Positions 1 through 7,033 are shown, counted from the stretch's first letter. The stretch: 15,309 nt of DNA from JBFGCA01 sp041567315 (GCA_041567315.1 JBFGCA010000115.1:1-15309); one strand, 5' to 3'. Notes: a model not told the origin generated them from the letters alone. Numbers and translations are program-made.

Positions 1-163
1 AGTGTCCCGTGCGGTAAGTTCCTTTACATTCGAGCGGCGCTGCATCCCGCTGGGCGGCGTTGCTCCTCGGTCACGTATAGCCCGATACGCTCAATCGTCG
101 CGCCTTGCCCAGCGGGCGCTTCGCCGCTCTCGGTGTGACAACGAACTTACCGCACGGGACACT
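1..163. repeat. Long imperfect palindrome with 20-bp perfect terminal arms (MITE-like or intergenic hairpin element)
   Basis: Bases 1-20 are the exact reverse complement of 144-163 (outer end AGTGTCCCGTGCGG). Inside these arms the complementarity continues in blocks: GAGCGGCG near 32-39 pairs with CGCCGCTC near 122-129, and CCCGCTGGGC near 46-55 pairs with GCCCAGCGGG near 108-117. The exact centre carries a small stem-loop, CGTAT (74-78) against ATACG (85-89). The whole therefore folds into one cruciform or hairpin of about 163 nt centred on base 82. No credible protein is encoded. The form fits a non-autonomous mobile element or a REP-like intergenic repeat. The left edge is the window edge, so any target duplication or outward extension cannot be seen. 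Confidence 0.75.
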
Positions 164-309
164 AGAACCCCCCGCCTGATCCGCGCACCATCGCAGGTCC
201 ACGACAGCCCGCCTCTTACCCTGTTCTGCAGTTCCTGCGTGCTAATCTCCGGCCGAGCCCAAGGCCTGCCGACCGCTCCCCTCTTACTCGTCCCTTGACG
301 GAGGTCCCC
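164..309 (+). other. Leader region of the beta-propeller gene
   Basis: This 146-base stretch separates the palindrome from the first gene. It contains no convincing ORF. A possible -10-like GCTAAT at 241-246 has no good -35 partner, so no promoter is called. The segment ends in a good ribosome binding site (298-304). Confidence 0.4.
298..304 (+). promoter_or_regulatory. Ribosome binding site that sets the GTG start at 310
   Basis: ACGGAGG lies five bases before GTG 310. An in-frame TTG at 295 would place this purine-rich site inside the coding region, so GTG 310 is the preferred start. Confidence 0.7.
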
Positions 310-1737
310 GTGACGCCGACACGTCCCTTCTCTACTTGTTGTCTTTCTCTTCGTCCTCTCCTTCGGCCCTGGACGACCTCCGCACCGCTCGTCGCGGCCC
401 TCGTCCTTTCGCTCGTTACTCCCCTCGCCGCCCAGGACTGGGTGGAGTACACCGACGTGTCGGCGACGCACATCGTCACCGACGACGGGGATCCCGACCC
501 GGTGGGGACGACGGATACCTTCGAGAAGGACATCGCGATGGGCGACGTGGACCGGGACGGGGACGTCGACCTGGTGATCGTGCGCAAGGTGCGGTTCTCG
601 TCGCCGGGTGGCAAGCGGAACGTGCTCTATCTGAACGACGGCGGGGTGATGGTCGACCGCAACGACCTGGTGCCCGACTTCGAGGACCTGACCGACGACC
701 GCGACGTGATCCTGGCCGACGTCGACGGCGACCAGTGGCTGGACCTGGTGACCGCCACCACTTTCTCGCACCAGCCGCGGGTCTACATGAACCTGGGGGA
801 GGACGCGGGCGGCAACTGGCTGGGCTACGACTGGAGCCCGATCGAGAACCGCATCCCGCCCTTCTCCCCGGCGCCCAAGTTCTGCGCCGTCGCCGCCGGC
901 GACGTCGACAACGACGACGACGTGGACCTGTTCTTCGTCGACTACGATAACGGGCTCGAGGATCGACTGCTGATCAACGACGGCCGCGGCTTCTTCACCG
1001 ACGAGACCGACACCCGGATGGACGCGTCGATGTCCTTCTCGGCCTTCGGGACCGACGCCCAGATCGTCGACATGAACGGCGACGGGTGGGCCGACATCGT
1101 CAAGCTGTCGACCCTCAGCGACAACCCCAACTCGATCCGCATCCTCTACAACGCCGGCGGCGTCAACGGCGGCGACTTCACGTCGGGCGCCGGCGGCTTC
1201 CTGGACCACGTCTACACCAAGAGCCCCTACATGATGGAGGTCGCCCACTTCAACGACGACGGGCGGCCCGACATCTACGCGGTGAGCGACCTGCAGGACG
1301 ACCTGCTGCTCAACCAGGGCAACGACGGGCAGGGCCACGCGGTCTTCCTCACGCAGCCGGTGATCGACAGCCCCGAGACCGCCGGCTTCGGCGGCAACAC
1401 CTTCAGCGCCGACCTCGACCAGGACGGCCACCGCGACATGCTGGTCACCGACGTCGACACCGACATCCCCGGCTGCAACCGCCAGACGGCGATGCTGCGC
1501 AGCGACGGCAACCTGCCCGACGTGACGCTCTACGATCCGCTGAGCGGGGCGCAGCGGCCGTGGCTGCCCAACGGCACCTTCGACGCCGCCGTCTTCGACG
1601 CCGACGGCGACTCCTGGCCCGACGTCTGGCTCGGCACCTGCGACGGCAACCGGCTGTTCCTGGGCAACAACCCGACCATCTTCGCGGACGGCTTCGAGTC
1701 CGGCGACACCACCGCCTGGTCCGGCACCCAGCCCTGA
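310..1737 (+). CDS. Secreted FG-GAP/VCBS-repeat beta-propeller protein with FADGFESGDT-like C-terminal tail
   Basis: The 475-residue product has an N-terminal signal peptide: arginines in the first 20 residues, a hydrophobic stretch at about 27-40, and likely cleavage after LAA at 39-41. Seven Asp-rich calcium-loop repeats of the form D-x-D-x-D-G-x-x-D follow. They start near residues 79, 137, 198, 254, 314, 368 and 429, a period of about 54-61 residues that fits one blade each of a seven-bladed integrin-alpha-like propeller. The tail at 457-470 (IFADGFESGDTTAW) is a short motif I recognise from C-termini of secreted proteins, perhaps a sorting or anchoring signal. The family is generally extracellular and involved in binding. 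No catalytic domain is visible, so the ligand is unknown. The gene converges with the downstream peptidase gene. The function beyond fold and export is inference. Confidence 0.9.
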   Translation: MTPTRPFSTCCLSLRPLLRPWTTSAPLVAALVLSLVTPLAAQDWVEYTDVSATHIVTDDGDPDPVGTTDTFEKDIAMGDVDRDGDVDLVIVRKVRFSSPGGKRNVLYLNDGGVMVDRNDLVPDFEDLTDDRDVILADVDGDQWLDLVTATTFSHQPRVYMNLGEDAGGNWLGYDWSPIENRIPPFSPAPKFCAVAAGDVDNDDDVDLFFVDYDNGLEDRLLINDGRGFFTDETDTRMDASMSFSAFGTDAQIVDMNGDGWADIVKLSTLSDNPNSIRILYNAGGVNGGDFTSGAGGFLDHVYTKSPYMMEVAHFNDDGRPDIYAVSDLQDDLLLNQGNDGQGHAVFLTQPVIDSPETAGFGGNTFSADLDQDGHRDMLVTDVDTDIPGCNRQTAMLRSDGNLPDVTLYDPLSGAQRPWLPNGTFDAAVFDADGDSWPDVWLGTCDGNRLFLGNNPTIFADGFESGDTTAWSGTQP

Positions 1738-1762
1738 GCCGGCGGCCGGGCGGGGCGCCGGC
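1738..1762. terminator. Hairpin between convergent genes, possible bidirectional terminator
   Basis: GCCGGCG (1738-1744) is the exact reverse complement of CGCCGGC (1756-1762), with an 11-nt loop. It fills the gap between two convergent stop codons. No T-tract follows on either strand, so it may stall or protect transcripts rather than act as a classic intrinsic terminator. Confidence 0.5.
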
Positions 1763-1764
1763 CT

Positions 1765-2766
1765 CTACGTCATCTTGATGTGCCAGGGCTCGTAGCGCAC
1801 CCCGAAGGCGTTGGCGCGCGTGTAGCGGATGCCCACGTAGCCCAGGTCGATCAGCCGCCGGAACTCGTGGGTCTCGGCGAACGAGGCCGAGAAGTTCTTG
1901 AGCCCGAAGCCGACCTTGCCGACGTCGAAGTCGCCGGCCGCGTGGAATGAATAGCCGGGCGGCGCCAGCGAGCGCGAGGCCTGCGACAGGTTGCCGCCGG
2001 TGGTCACCGCCTTGGTCAGGAAGAGATGCATCTGCTTGACCACGCTCCTCACCCCCGAGGTGAGGACGATGGTGTCGCCCAGGTCGCGCCGGATGCGCTT
2101 GTACTGGGCCAGCGGCTCGCCGCTGAGCAGGTAGTGACCGGTGCCGGCGACCTTTACCACCTCGCGGTCGGGGATCACCGCGGTCATCTCGCCGGTCACC
2201 CGCTCGCCGTAGAACCCGTAGCGGGCGGCGTCGGCGAAGAACAGCTCGTCGACGAGCTCCAGCTCGGCGCGCTCGAACTCGCCGATCTCGGGGTAGTTGC
2301 GGGCGAAGTCGAGCAGGCGGTCGAAGCCCAGCAGGTTGAAGTGGCCGTGGCCGACCATCCGCTGGGTGCGCCCGAGCCGGGCCGCCGCGGCCTCGAGCAC
2401 CGGCAGCCGCTCGGGCTCGAGGTGATAGTCGTCCTCGAACGAGCTGTCGAACTGGTCGATCTTGCGGAGCCGCGCCACCAATGCCGCCCGCTCGGCGGAC
2501 GCCCCCCCTTCGTGGAGGGCCGAGTGCTCGGCGTTCGCAGCGGCCGTCCAGGCGTCGCGAGTCGGCGGCGGCAACATCGTGCCCTCGTCACGCGGCGGGT
2601 CGAAGAAGGTCGCGGGAGGGGAAGCGGGCGGCCTTACCGATCCGCCGTCCGCCGGAGTCGGCTCGAGCCAGGACGTCCGGTCGTCGGGATCGCGCAGCAG
2701 CGAGCCCCGGCCGGTGAGCGACACCAGCCCCAGGCCCAGGGTCTTGAGGAGTGTCCTGCGATTCAC
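1765..2766 (-). CDS. Tat-exported VanY-like D-alanyl-D-alanine carboxypeptidase (peptidase M15B)
   Basis: The 333-residue product starts at GTG 2766. The N-terminus NRRTLLKTLGLGLVSL is a twin-arginine signal with a short hydrophobic core, followed by a Pro-rich linker to about residue 70. The C-terminal 100 residues carry the M15 hallmarks: TSGVRS (236-241), a Gln/Leu-rich helix, APPGYSFHAAGDFDVG with His275 and Asp279/Asp281, and EPWH with Glu326 and His329. These fit the zinc ligands and catalytic Glu of VanY-type metallopeptidases, which remove the terminal D-Ala from peptidoglycan stem peptides in the periplasm. One oddity is that His275 to Asp281 is six residues, whereas the usual SxHxxGxAxD pattern spaces them by seven. 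The region at about 75-205 is not recognised. The gene is divergent from an M14 peptidase, which supports a cell-wall role. Confidence 0.85.
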   Translation of the reverse strand: MNRRTLLKTLGLGLVSLTGRGSLLRDPDDRTSWLEPTPADGGSVRPPASPPATFFDPPRDEGTMLPPPTRDAWTAAANAEHSALHEGGASAERAALVARLRKIDQFDSSFEDDYHLEPERLPVLEAAAARLGRTQRMVGHGHFNLLGFDRLLDFARNYPEIGEFERAELELVDELFFADAARYGFYGERVTGEMTAVIPDREVVKVAGTGHYLLSGEPLAQYKRIRRDLGDTIVLTSGVRSVVKQMHLFLTKAVTTGGNLSQASRSLAPPGYSFHAAGDFDVGKVGFGLKNFSASFAETHEFRRLIDLGYVGIRYTRANAFGVRYEPWHIKMT

Positions 2767-2816
2767 CGGTGCGTTCCGACCCGCTCCCAGCCCGTTCTAC
2801 CGCTCGACGGCGCGGG

Positions 2817-2822
2817 ATTATA
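2817..2822 (-). promoter_or_regulatory. Candidate -10 element (TATAAT) for the M15 peptidase gene
   Basis: On the minus strand this reads TATAAT, a perfect sigma-70-type -10 and a conspicuous AT-rich spot in GC-rich DNA. It would start transcription near 2810, giving a leader of roughly 44 nt before GTG 2766. No good -35 is visible 16-18 bases upstream. Confidence 0.45.
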
Positions 2823-2845
2823 GCCAATTTCCGGAACGCTACTTG

Positions 2846-2865
2846 CGGAGCGTTTCACAGCTCCG
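2846..2865. promoter_or_regulatory. Inverted repeat between divergent promoters (possible operator)
   Basis: CGGAGC (2846-2851) and GCTCCG (2860-2865) form a perfect 6-bp dyad with an 8-nt spacer. It lies upstream of both divergent promoter candidates, in an AT-richer patch. It could bind a regulator of both peptidase genes. No regulator gene is adjacent. Confidence 0.25.
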
Positions 2866-2892
2866 AAACCGCCCTCGATGAGACGATTTTTC

Positions 2893-2922
2893 TCGACCCT
2901 CCGCCGGCCGCTGTGCTAGGGT
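2893..2922 (+). promoter_or_regulatory. Candidate sigma-70-type promoter for the M14 peptidase gene
   Basis: TCGACC (2893-2898, 4 of 6 matches to TTGACA) lies 18 bases before TAGGGT (2917-2922). The latter is preceded by an extended -10 TG at 2914-2915. Transcription would begin near 2929, just before the ribosome binding site at 2933, which agrees with the chosen TTG start. Confidence 0.4.
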
Positions 2923-2932
2923 CCGCAGTCCC

Positions 2933-2938
2933 GGAGGA
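2933..2938 (+). promoter_or_regulatory. Ribosome binding site supporting the TTG start at 2949
   Basis: GGAGGA lies 10 bases before TTG 2949. The reading frame stays open back to 2751, but those codons overlap the promoter and the divergent gene's start, so the upstream ATG is unlikely. GTG 2979 is the alternative start and has no comparable site. Confidence 0.5.
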
Positions 2939-2948
2939 CCCCGAGACG

Positions 2949-3935
2949 TTGCTCACCAAGCCCCTTTCCACGCGCGTCGTGACCCTCGCGACAGCCCTTT
3001 CGGGACTGCTGGCGGCCGGCGCCCTGCTCGCCTCGGGGCCTCTCCACCGCACCCTCGGTCCGGCGCTGCTCGAACTCCGTCGAGCCGCCGAGCTCGACGC
3101 CCGGCCGGCCGAGGAGGTCGCCGGCGCCTGCCGGAAGATCGCCCGCAAGCTGGCCAGCGTCTCGCTGGACGAATGCCTCGAGCGCCGCCTCGAGGCTTCG
3201 GGCGGGCGCTCGATCGGCGACCAGTCGATCCTGCTCCGCGAGTACCCGCCGCTAGGCGGCCGTGAGCCCGTCGGCCGGGTGCTGCTGTTCGGCGGCATCC
3301 ACGGCGACGAATACTCGTCGGTGACCATCGTCTTCAAGTGGCTCGAGATCCTCGACCAGTTCCACTCGGGGATGTTCCACTGGCGGATCGTGCCGGTGCT
3401 CAACCCCGACGGGCTTTTGCGCCAGCCCTCGCAGCGCATGAACGAGCGCGGCGTCGACCTCAACCGCAACTTCCCCAGCCCCGACTGGTTCGTCGAGGCC
3501 GAGGACTACTGGGTGCGGCGCACCTCGCGCAACCCCCGCCGCTACCCCGGGACCGCGCCGCTGAGCGAGCCCGAGAGCCGCTGGCTGGCCGAGGAGATCG
3601 AGCGCTTCCGGCCCGGCGCCATCGTCGCCGTCCACGCGCCGGTCAACGTCGTCGACTTCGACGGGCCCCAGGAGCCACCGTCCCGGCTGGGGCCGCTCTA
3701 CCTCCAGCAGATGGGCACCTATCCGGGCTCGCTGGGCCGCTACGCGGGGGTCCACAAGGGGCTGCCGGTGCTGACCATCGAGCTGCCGAGCGCCGGCATC
3801 ATGCCCACCGCCGACGAGCAGCAGCGGATCTGGATCGATCTGGTGGCCTGGCTCAAGGACCACCTGCCCCGGACGGACGGCTTTCCGGCCGGCCTGGTCG
3901 CCGCCGCCGGCTCGGGGCCGGCCGGGCCGCGCTAG
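2949..3935 (+). CDS. Exported M14-family zinc carboxypeptidase, murein-peptide-amidase-like
   Basis: From TTG 2949 the product is 328 residues. An N-terminal basic stretch and a hydrophobic segment at about residues 11-28 form a signal peptide or anchor. The M14 signature is complete: GGIHGDE with His118 and Glu121 as zinc ligands, NPDG, GVDLNRNFP with Asn172 and Arg173 binding the substrate carboxylate, HAP with His229 as third ligand, and TIELPS with Glu278 as catalytic base. Among bacterial M14 enzymes this compact layout resembles MpaA-like amidases, which cleave the gamma-D-Glu to diaminopimelate bond of muropeptides. That assignment is inference, since other M14 substrates are possible. 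The neighbouring divergent M15 D,D-carboxypeptidase supports peptidoglycan trimming. The gene ends 8 bases from the convergent kinase-like gene with no clear terminator between them. Confidence 0.85.
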   Translation: MLTKPLSTRVVTLATALSGLLAAGALLASGPLHRTLGPALLELRRAAELDARPAEEVAGACRKIARKLASVSLDECLERRLEASGGRSIGDQSILLREYPPLGGREPVGRVLLFGGIHGDEYSSVTIVFKWLEILDQFHSGMFHWRIVPVLNPDGLLRQPSQRMNERGVDLNRNFPSPDWFVEAEDYWVRRTSRNPRRYPGTAPLSEPESRWLAEEIERFRPGAIVAVHAPVNVVDFDGPQEPPSRLGPLYLQQMGTYPGSLGRYAGVHKGLPVLTIELPSAGIMPTADEQQRIWIDLVAWLKDHLPRTDGFPAGLVAAAGSGPAGPR

Positions 3936-3943
3936 TCCCGCGC

Positions 3944-4675
3944 CTACCAGGCGAACCGCTCGAGGTGCCGCACCAGCCGGCGCGCGGTCGGGAACCGCCG
4001 GCGCAGCAGCCCGTGCTTGAGACCGCAGCAGATGGTCTTGACCACCTGCGGATGCCCGGCGTAGGTCCGCCGGCCGCCCAGCGCGTCGTAGAACAGCCGC
4101 ACCGCGTCCATGACGTCGACCTGCATCGCCTCGCGCGATCCGCGGCCGCGGTGGAAGAAGTCGAACAGCTTGATCTCGAAGCGCACCCCCACCAGCCGCA
4201 CCAGCGCGTTGCCGGCGTGGAGGTCGCCGTGGTACTCGCCGGCGCGGTGGATGCAGTCGAGACCGTCGGCCAGCACGTAGAGGAAGTGGAGGGCCTCGAA
4301 GACCTCCATCCGGTTCCCGGGGCGCCGCGCCAGCAGGCTGGACAGCACCTCGCCCTCGAACAGCTCGCTGAGCAGGCAGGTGGCCCGCCGGCCGGCGAAC
4401 TCGATGGTCTCGGAATGGTGGTACTGGGCGACGATGGGACAGCCGCGCAGCCGCTCCAGCTTGCGGGCGTAGCGCTTGGCCGCCCGGTCGCCCGGGTTGC
4501 GGATCGGATAGAACAGCTTGGCGGCCCGGCGGATGCCGGTGCGACGCTCCACCACCCGGAAGACCTCGCCCTCCCAGCCGCCGCCGATGCGGTCCTCGAT
4601 GACGTACTTGCCGGCCAGCAGGTAGCCGGCCGGCAGATCGAAGCGGCGGATCTCGGCGGCCCGGGCGGGCATCAC
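3944..4675 (-). CDS. Small protein-kinase-like protein, last gene of the exporter operon
   Basis: The product is 243 residues from GTG 4675; ATG 4672 is an equally possible start. It has a protein-kinase-like fold signature: a glycine-rich loop IGGGWEGEVF (30-39), an invariant-type Lys53 in AAKLF, a catalytic loop YHGDLHAGN with Asp151 and Asn156, and a metal-binding Asp172 in LFDFF in place of DFG. All core ATP-binding and catalytic residues are present, but the C-lobe after the DFF motif is only about 70 residues, shorter than in Hanks-type kinases. HGDLHxxN is also found in RIO, ABC1 and aminoglycoside/choline-kinase-like relatives, so the substrate may be a protein or a small molecule. 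There is no membrane segment, so it is probably cytoplasmic. It starts 13 nt after the second permease gene, and its G-rich ribosome site abuts that gene's stop codon. It is therefore co-transcribed with the exporter. Confidence 0.8.
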   Translation of the reverse strand: MMPARAAEIRRFDLPAGYLLAGKYVIEDRIGGGWEGEVFRVVERRTGIRRAAKLFYPIRNPGDRAAKRYARKLERLRGCPIVAQYHHSETIEFAGRRATCLLSELFEGEVLSSLLARRPGNRMEVFEALHFLYVLADGLDCIHRAGEYHGDLHAGNALVRLVGVRFEIKLFDFFHRGRGSREAMQVDVMDAVRLFYDALGGRRTYAGHPQVVKTICCGLKHGLLRRRFPTARRLVRHLERFAW

Positions 4676-4688
4676 TGACCGTTGCCCC

Positions 4689-5888
4689 CTACAGCTCGCG
4701 GAGCGCGGCGGCGACCGGCAGCCGGGCGGCGCGCATGGCGGGCAGCAGGCCGCCCAGCAGGCCGAGCAGGGCGGCGTAAAAGACCCCCTGGACCAGCAGG
4801 GCGGGGGTGACGTCGAAGGAGAAGGTGATCTGGCTGAAGCTGGACCAGTTGATGGTGGCGGCGCGGAAGCCGTCGAAGGCCAGATAGGCCAGGGCGCCGC
4901 CGACCGCGCCGCCGGCCAGCGCCAGCATCAGCGACTCGAGCAGGACCGAAACCACCACCGGGCCGCCGCTGAAGCCCAGCGCCCGCAGGGTGGCGATCTC
5001 GCGGCTGCGGGCGGCGACCGCCGAGTACATGGTGTTGAGCGCACCGAACAGCGCCCCGAGGCCCATGATCACCGCCACCAGCGTGCCCAGCACGGTGATC
5101 AGGCGGTAGAGCAGCGACGACTGCTCCTCGTAGTACTCGGCGGTGGAGACTGCCTTGACGTTGAGCCGCGGATCGGTGGTCAGGCTGTCCTTGAACTCGC
5201 TGAAGGCCGCCGGCGTGGCCAGCCGGGCGTAGACCGCCTGGTAGGAGTCGCCCCGCCGGTAGGCCGCTTGCAGCACCGCCGCGTCGCACCACACCTCGGA
5301 CTCGGCGATCGTGCCGCCGGCCTCGAAGATCCCCACCACCGGCCACCGCTCGGGGCCCACCTCGAGGCTCGATCCCATCTCCAGACCGGCGAACTCGCGG
5401 GCCGCGCCCACCCCGACGATCACTTCCGAGAGCCCCCAGCGGAAGGCCCGCCCTTCGACGATCTTCACCTCTTCGTGGACCTCGAAGGCAGCGGCCTGGA
5501 CCCCGCGCAGCGGCACGTTGGCGTCGGTGCCCGTGGAGCGCTTGGGCAGGTTGATGATCACGAACAGCTCGGGCGAGGCGACCGCGCCGTTGGCGCCGCG
5601 CGCCACCCCCGGCGCCTCGCTGATGATCCGCGCCGCCTCGCCGCTCAGCCCGCTGACCAGCTCGCTGGTGGCGCCGCTGCGCAGCACCACCGCGCTGTCG
5701 GGGCGGACCGAGCTGCGCATCATGGTGAGGATTCCCTGGGCGATCGACAGCACGCCGACCATCACCGCCACCACCCCGGCGATCCCCACCAGGCTGGAGG
5801 CCGCCGCGCCCTTGCGCTGGGGCAGGGTGCGCAGGTTGTAGCCGGTGAGCGAGGCGACCTGCGCCAGCCAGTTGAGCAGGCCGGTCAC
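4689..5888 (-). CDS. FtsX/MacB-type ABC transporter permease (second of two)
   Basis: GTG 5888 overlaps the preceding permease's TGA by 4 nt (GTGA). The 399-residue product has the FtsX/MacB layout: a cytoplasmic start, TM1 at about 32-54, a roughly 200-residue periplasmic MacB_PCD-like domain, then TM2 (262-290), TM3 (309-337) and TM4 (362-384). The conserved cytoplasmic loop SREIATLRALGFS (295-307) contacts the ATPase in this family. It should pair with the other permease as a heterodimer on the LolD-like ATPase. Such systems transmit ATP-driven motion to the periplasm to export or extract lipoproteins, lipids, peptides or drugs. The substrate cannot be read from the sequence. The two permeases clearly differ in their periplasmic domains. 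Confidence 0.9.
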   Translation of the reverse strand: MTGLLNWLAQVASLTGYNLRTLPQRKGAAASSLVGIAGVVAVMVGVLSIAQGILTMMRSSVRPDSAVVLRSGATSELVSGLSGEAARIISEAPGVARGANGAVASPELFVIINLPKRSTGTDANVPLRGVQAAAFEVHEEVKIVEGRAFRWGLSEVIVGVGAAREFAGLEMGSSLEVGPERWPVVGIFEAGGTIAESEVWCDAAVLQAAYRRGDSYQAVYARLATPAAFSEFKDSLTTDPRLNVKAVSTAEYYEEQSSLLYRLITVLGTLVAVIMGLGALFGALNTMYSAVAARSREIATLRALGFSGGPVVVSVLLESLMLALAGGAVGGALAYLAFDGFRAATINWSSFSQITFSFDVTPALLVQGVFYAALLGLLGGLLPAMRAARLPVAAALREL

Positions 5889-7033
5889 CGCCGCATCGCC
5901 TCGGCGATCTCGAGCCGCCGCGCCTGGAGCGCTGGGGGCAGCCCGGCCGCCAGCCCAAGCAGCGCCACCAGCCCCACCCCCAGCGCCAGGTGGCGTCCGG
6001 GGATGAAGAAGACCGGCAGCGCGCCGCCGGTGGGGTCGCCGGCCGAGGCCATCAGCCAGGCCAGCAGCAGCCCCGCGAGGCCGGCCACCCCCGCCAGCAG
6101 CAGCGACTCGCCGAGCACCAGCCCCACTACCCCGCGATGGGTGAAGCCCAGCGCCTTGAGCACCCCCAGCTCCTCGGTCCGCTCGCGCACCGACTGCGCC
6201 ATGGTGTTGCCGGCGACCAGCAGGATGGTGAAGAAGACCGCCGCCAGGATCACCATCAGGATCAGCGTGATGTTGCCCATCTGCTTGGCGAAGCCCTGCA
6301 GGAAGGCCTTCTCGGGCTCGGTCTTGGTCTCGGCCGGGGAGTTGGCGAACTCGCGGTCGATCGCCTCCGCGATTTCGGCCGCCCGCTCGGGGTCGCCGAT
6401 CTTGACGTAGTACCAGCCGACCTCGCCGCGGTAGCTCCGGCTCTCGTCGAAGAAATCGTAGCGGAAGAAGAACCCACTGGTGTCGGTGGCCTTCTCGGCG
6501 CCGTCGTAGATCCCCACCAGGTCGAACTGCCAGTCGCGGCTGCCGTCCTCCTTGCTCCACAGCGCGTCAGTGAGCGGGATGCGATCGCCCACCTTCCAAC
6601 CGAAGCGGTCGGCCAGCACCCGCCCGGCGATGGCGCCGGTGCGGGTCTCGAGAAAGCCCCGGCGCTCCTCGTCGCTGAGGACGTACTCCGGGTACATGGC
6701 CAGGAACTCCTCGGCGTCGACCGGCATCTGGGCGAAGAAGTTGCGCGGGTTCTGATAGACGCCGCCAAACCAGGTGGCGTGGGTGGCGTCGCTCACCCCC
6801 GGCAGGCGCTCAATGCGCATCTCGTAGCTCTCGGGCAGGAGCTGGATGATCGACACCCGGTGCCGCACGATCAGCCGGTCCAGACCGGCGACGTCGACCC
6901 CCTGGCCGAACGCCTGGTTGATGGCGGCCAGGTAGCCGAAGAGCACGAAGGCGACGATGATCGACAGCGCGGTCAGTGCGGTCCGCGCCTTGCGGCGCTT
7001 GAGGTTGGCCCAGATCAGGTGCAGGTATTTCAT
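5885..7033 (-). CDS. FtsX/MacB-type ABC transporter permease (first of two)
   Basis: ATG 7033 has GGAG eight bases upstream and overlaps the ATPase gene's stop by 4 nt (ATGA). The reading frame is open upstream of it, but the codons there overlap the ATPase gene. The 382-residue product begins MKYLHLIWANLKRRKART, a typical basic N-terminus before TM1 (about 18-39). A periplasmic domain of about 210 residues follows, then TM2 (255-278), TM3 (301-328) and TM4 (347-368). The coupling motif RERTEELGVLKALGFTHRG (283-301) is diagnostic of FtsX-like permeases. It is predicted to form an inner-membrane heterodimer with the downstream permease, energised by the LolD-like ATPase and linked to the periplasmic adaptor encoded first in the operon. 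Confidence 0.92.
   Translation of the reverse strand: MKYLHLIWANLKRRKARTALTALSIIVAFVLFGYLAAINQAFGQGVDVAGLDRLIVRHRVSIIQLLPESYEMRIERLPGVSDATHATWFGGVYQNPRNFFAQMPVDAEEFLAMYPEYVLSDEERRGFLETRTGAIAGRVLADRFGWKVGDRIPLTDALWSKEDGSRDWQFDLVGIYDGAEKATDTSGFFFRYDFFDESRSYRGEVGWYYVKIGDPERAAEIAEAIDREFANSPAETKTEPEKAFLQGFAKQMGNITLILMVILAAVFFTILLVAGNTMAQSVRERTEELGVLKALGFTHRGVVGLVLGESLLLAGVAGLAGLLLAWLMASAGDPTGGALPVFFIPGRHLALGVGLVALLGLAAGLPPALQARRLEIAEAMRR

Noticed and set aside
2..298. 98-codon open frame through the palindrome at the left edge
   Set aside because: It lies within the hairpin element and the leader and has no recognisable domain; inverted-repeat DNA commonly gives such frames.
91..1431. 446-codon antisense open frame opposite the beta-propeller gene
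   Set aside because: Its product is a Val/Asp/His/Arg-rich run mirroring the GAC-rich calcium loops; the sense strand gives a signal peptide, regular repeats and a known tail.
3936..3943. Terminator between the M14 and kinase-like genes
   Set aside because: Only 8 bases separate the convergent stops, and the nearby GC-rich complementarity is imperfect with no T-tract.
3338..4678. 446-codon plus-strand open frame
   Set aside because: It spans both the M14 gene and the oppositely oriented kinase gene in a shadow frame and gives low-complexity Arg/Ala/Pro sequence without motifs.
4689..6560. Reading the second permease as a 623-residue protein starting at 6560
   Set aside because: The first 220 residues are Arg/Gly-rich shadow of the upstream permease; GTG 5888 with a 4-nt overlap and a typical permease N-terminus is the natural start.
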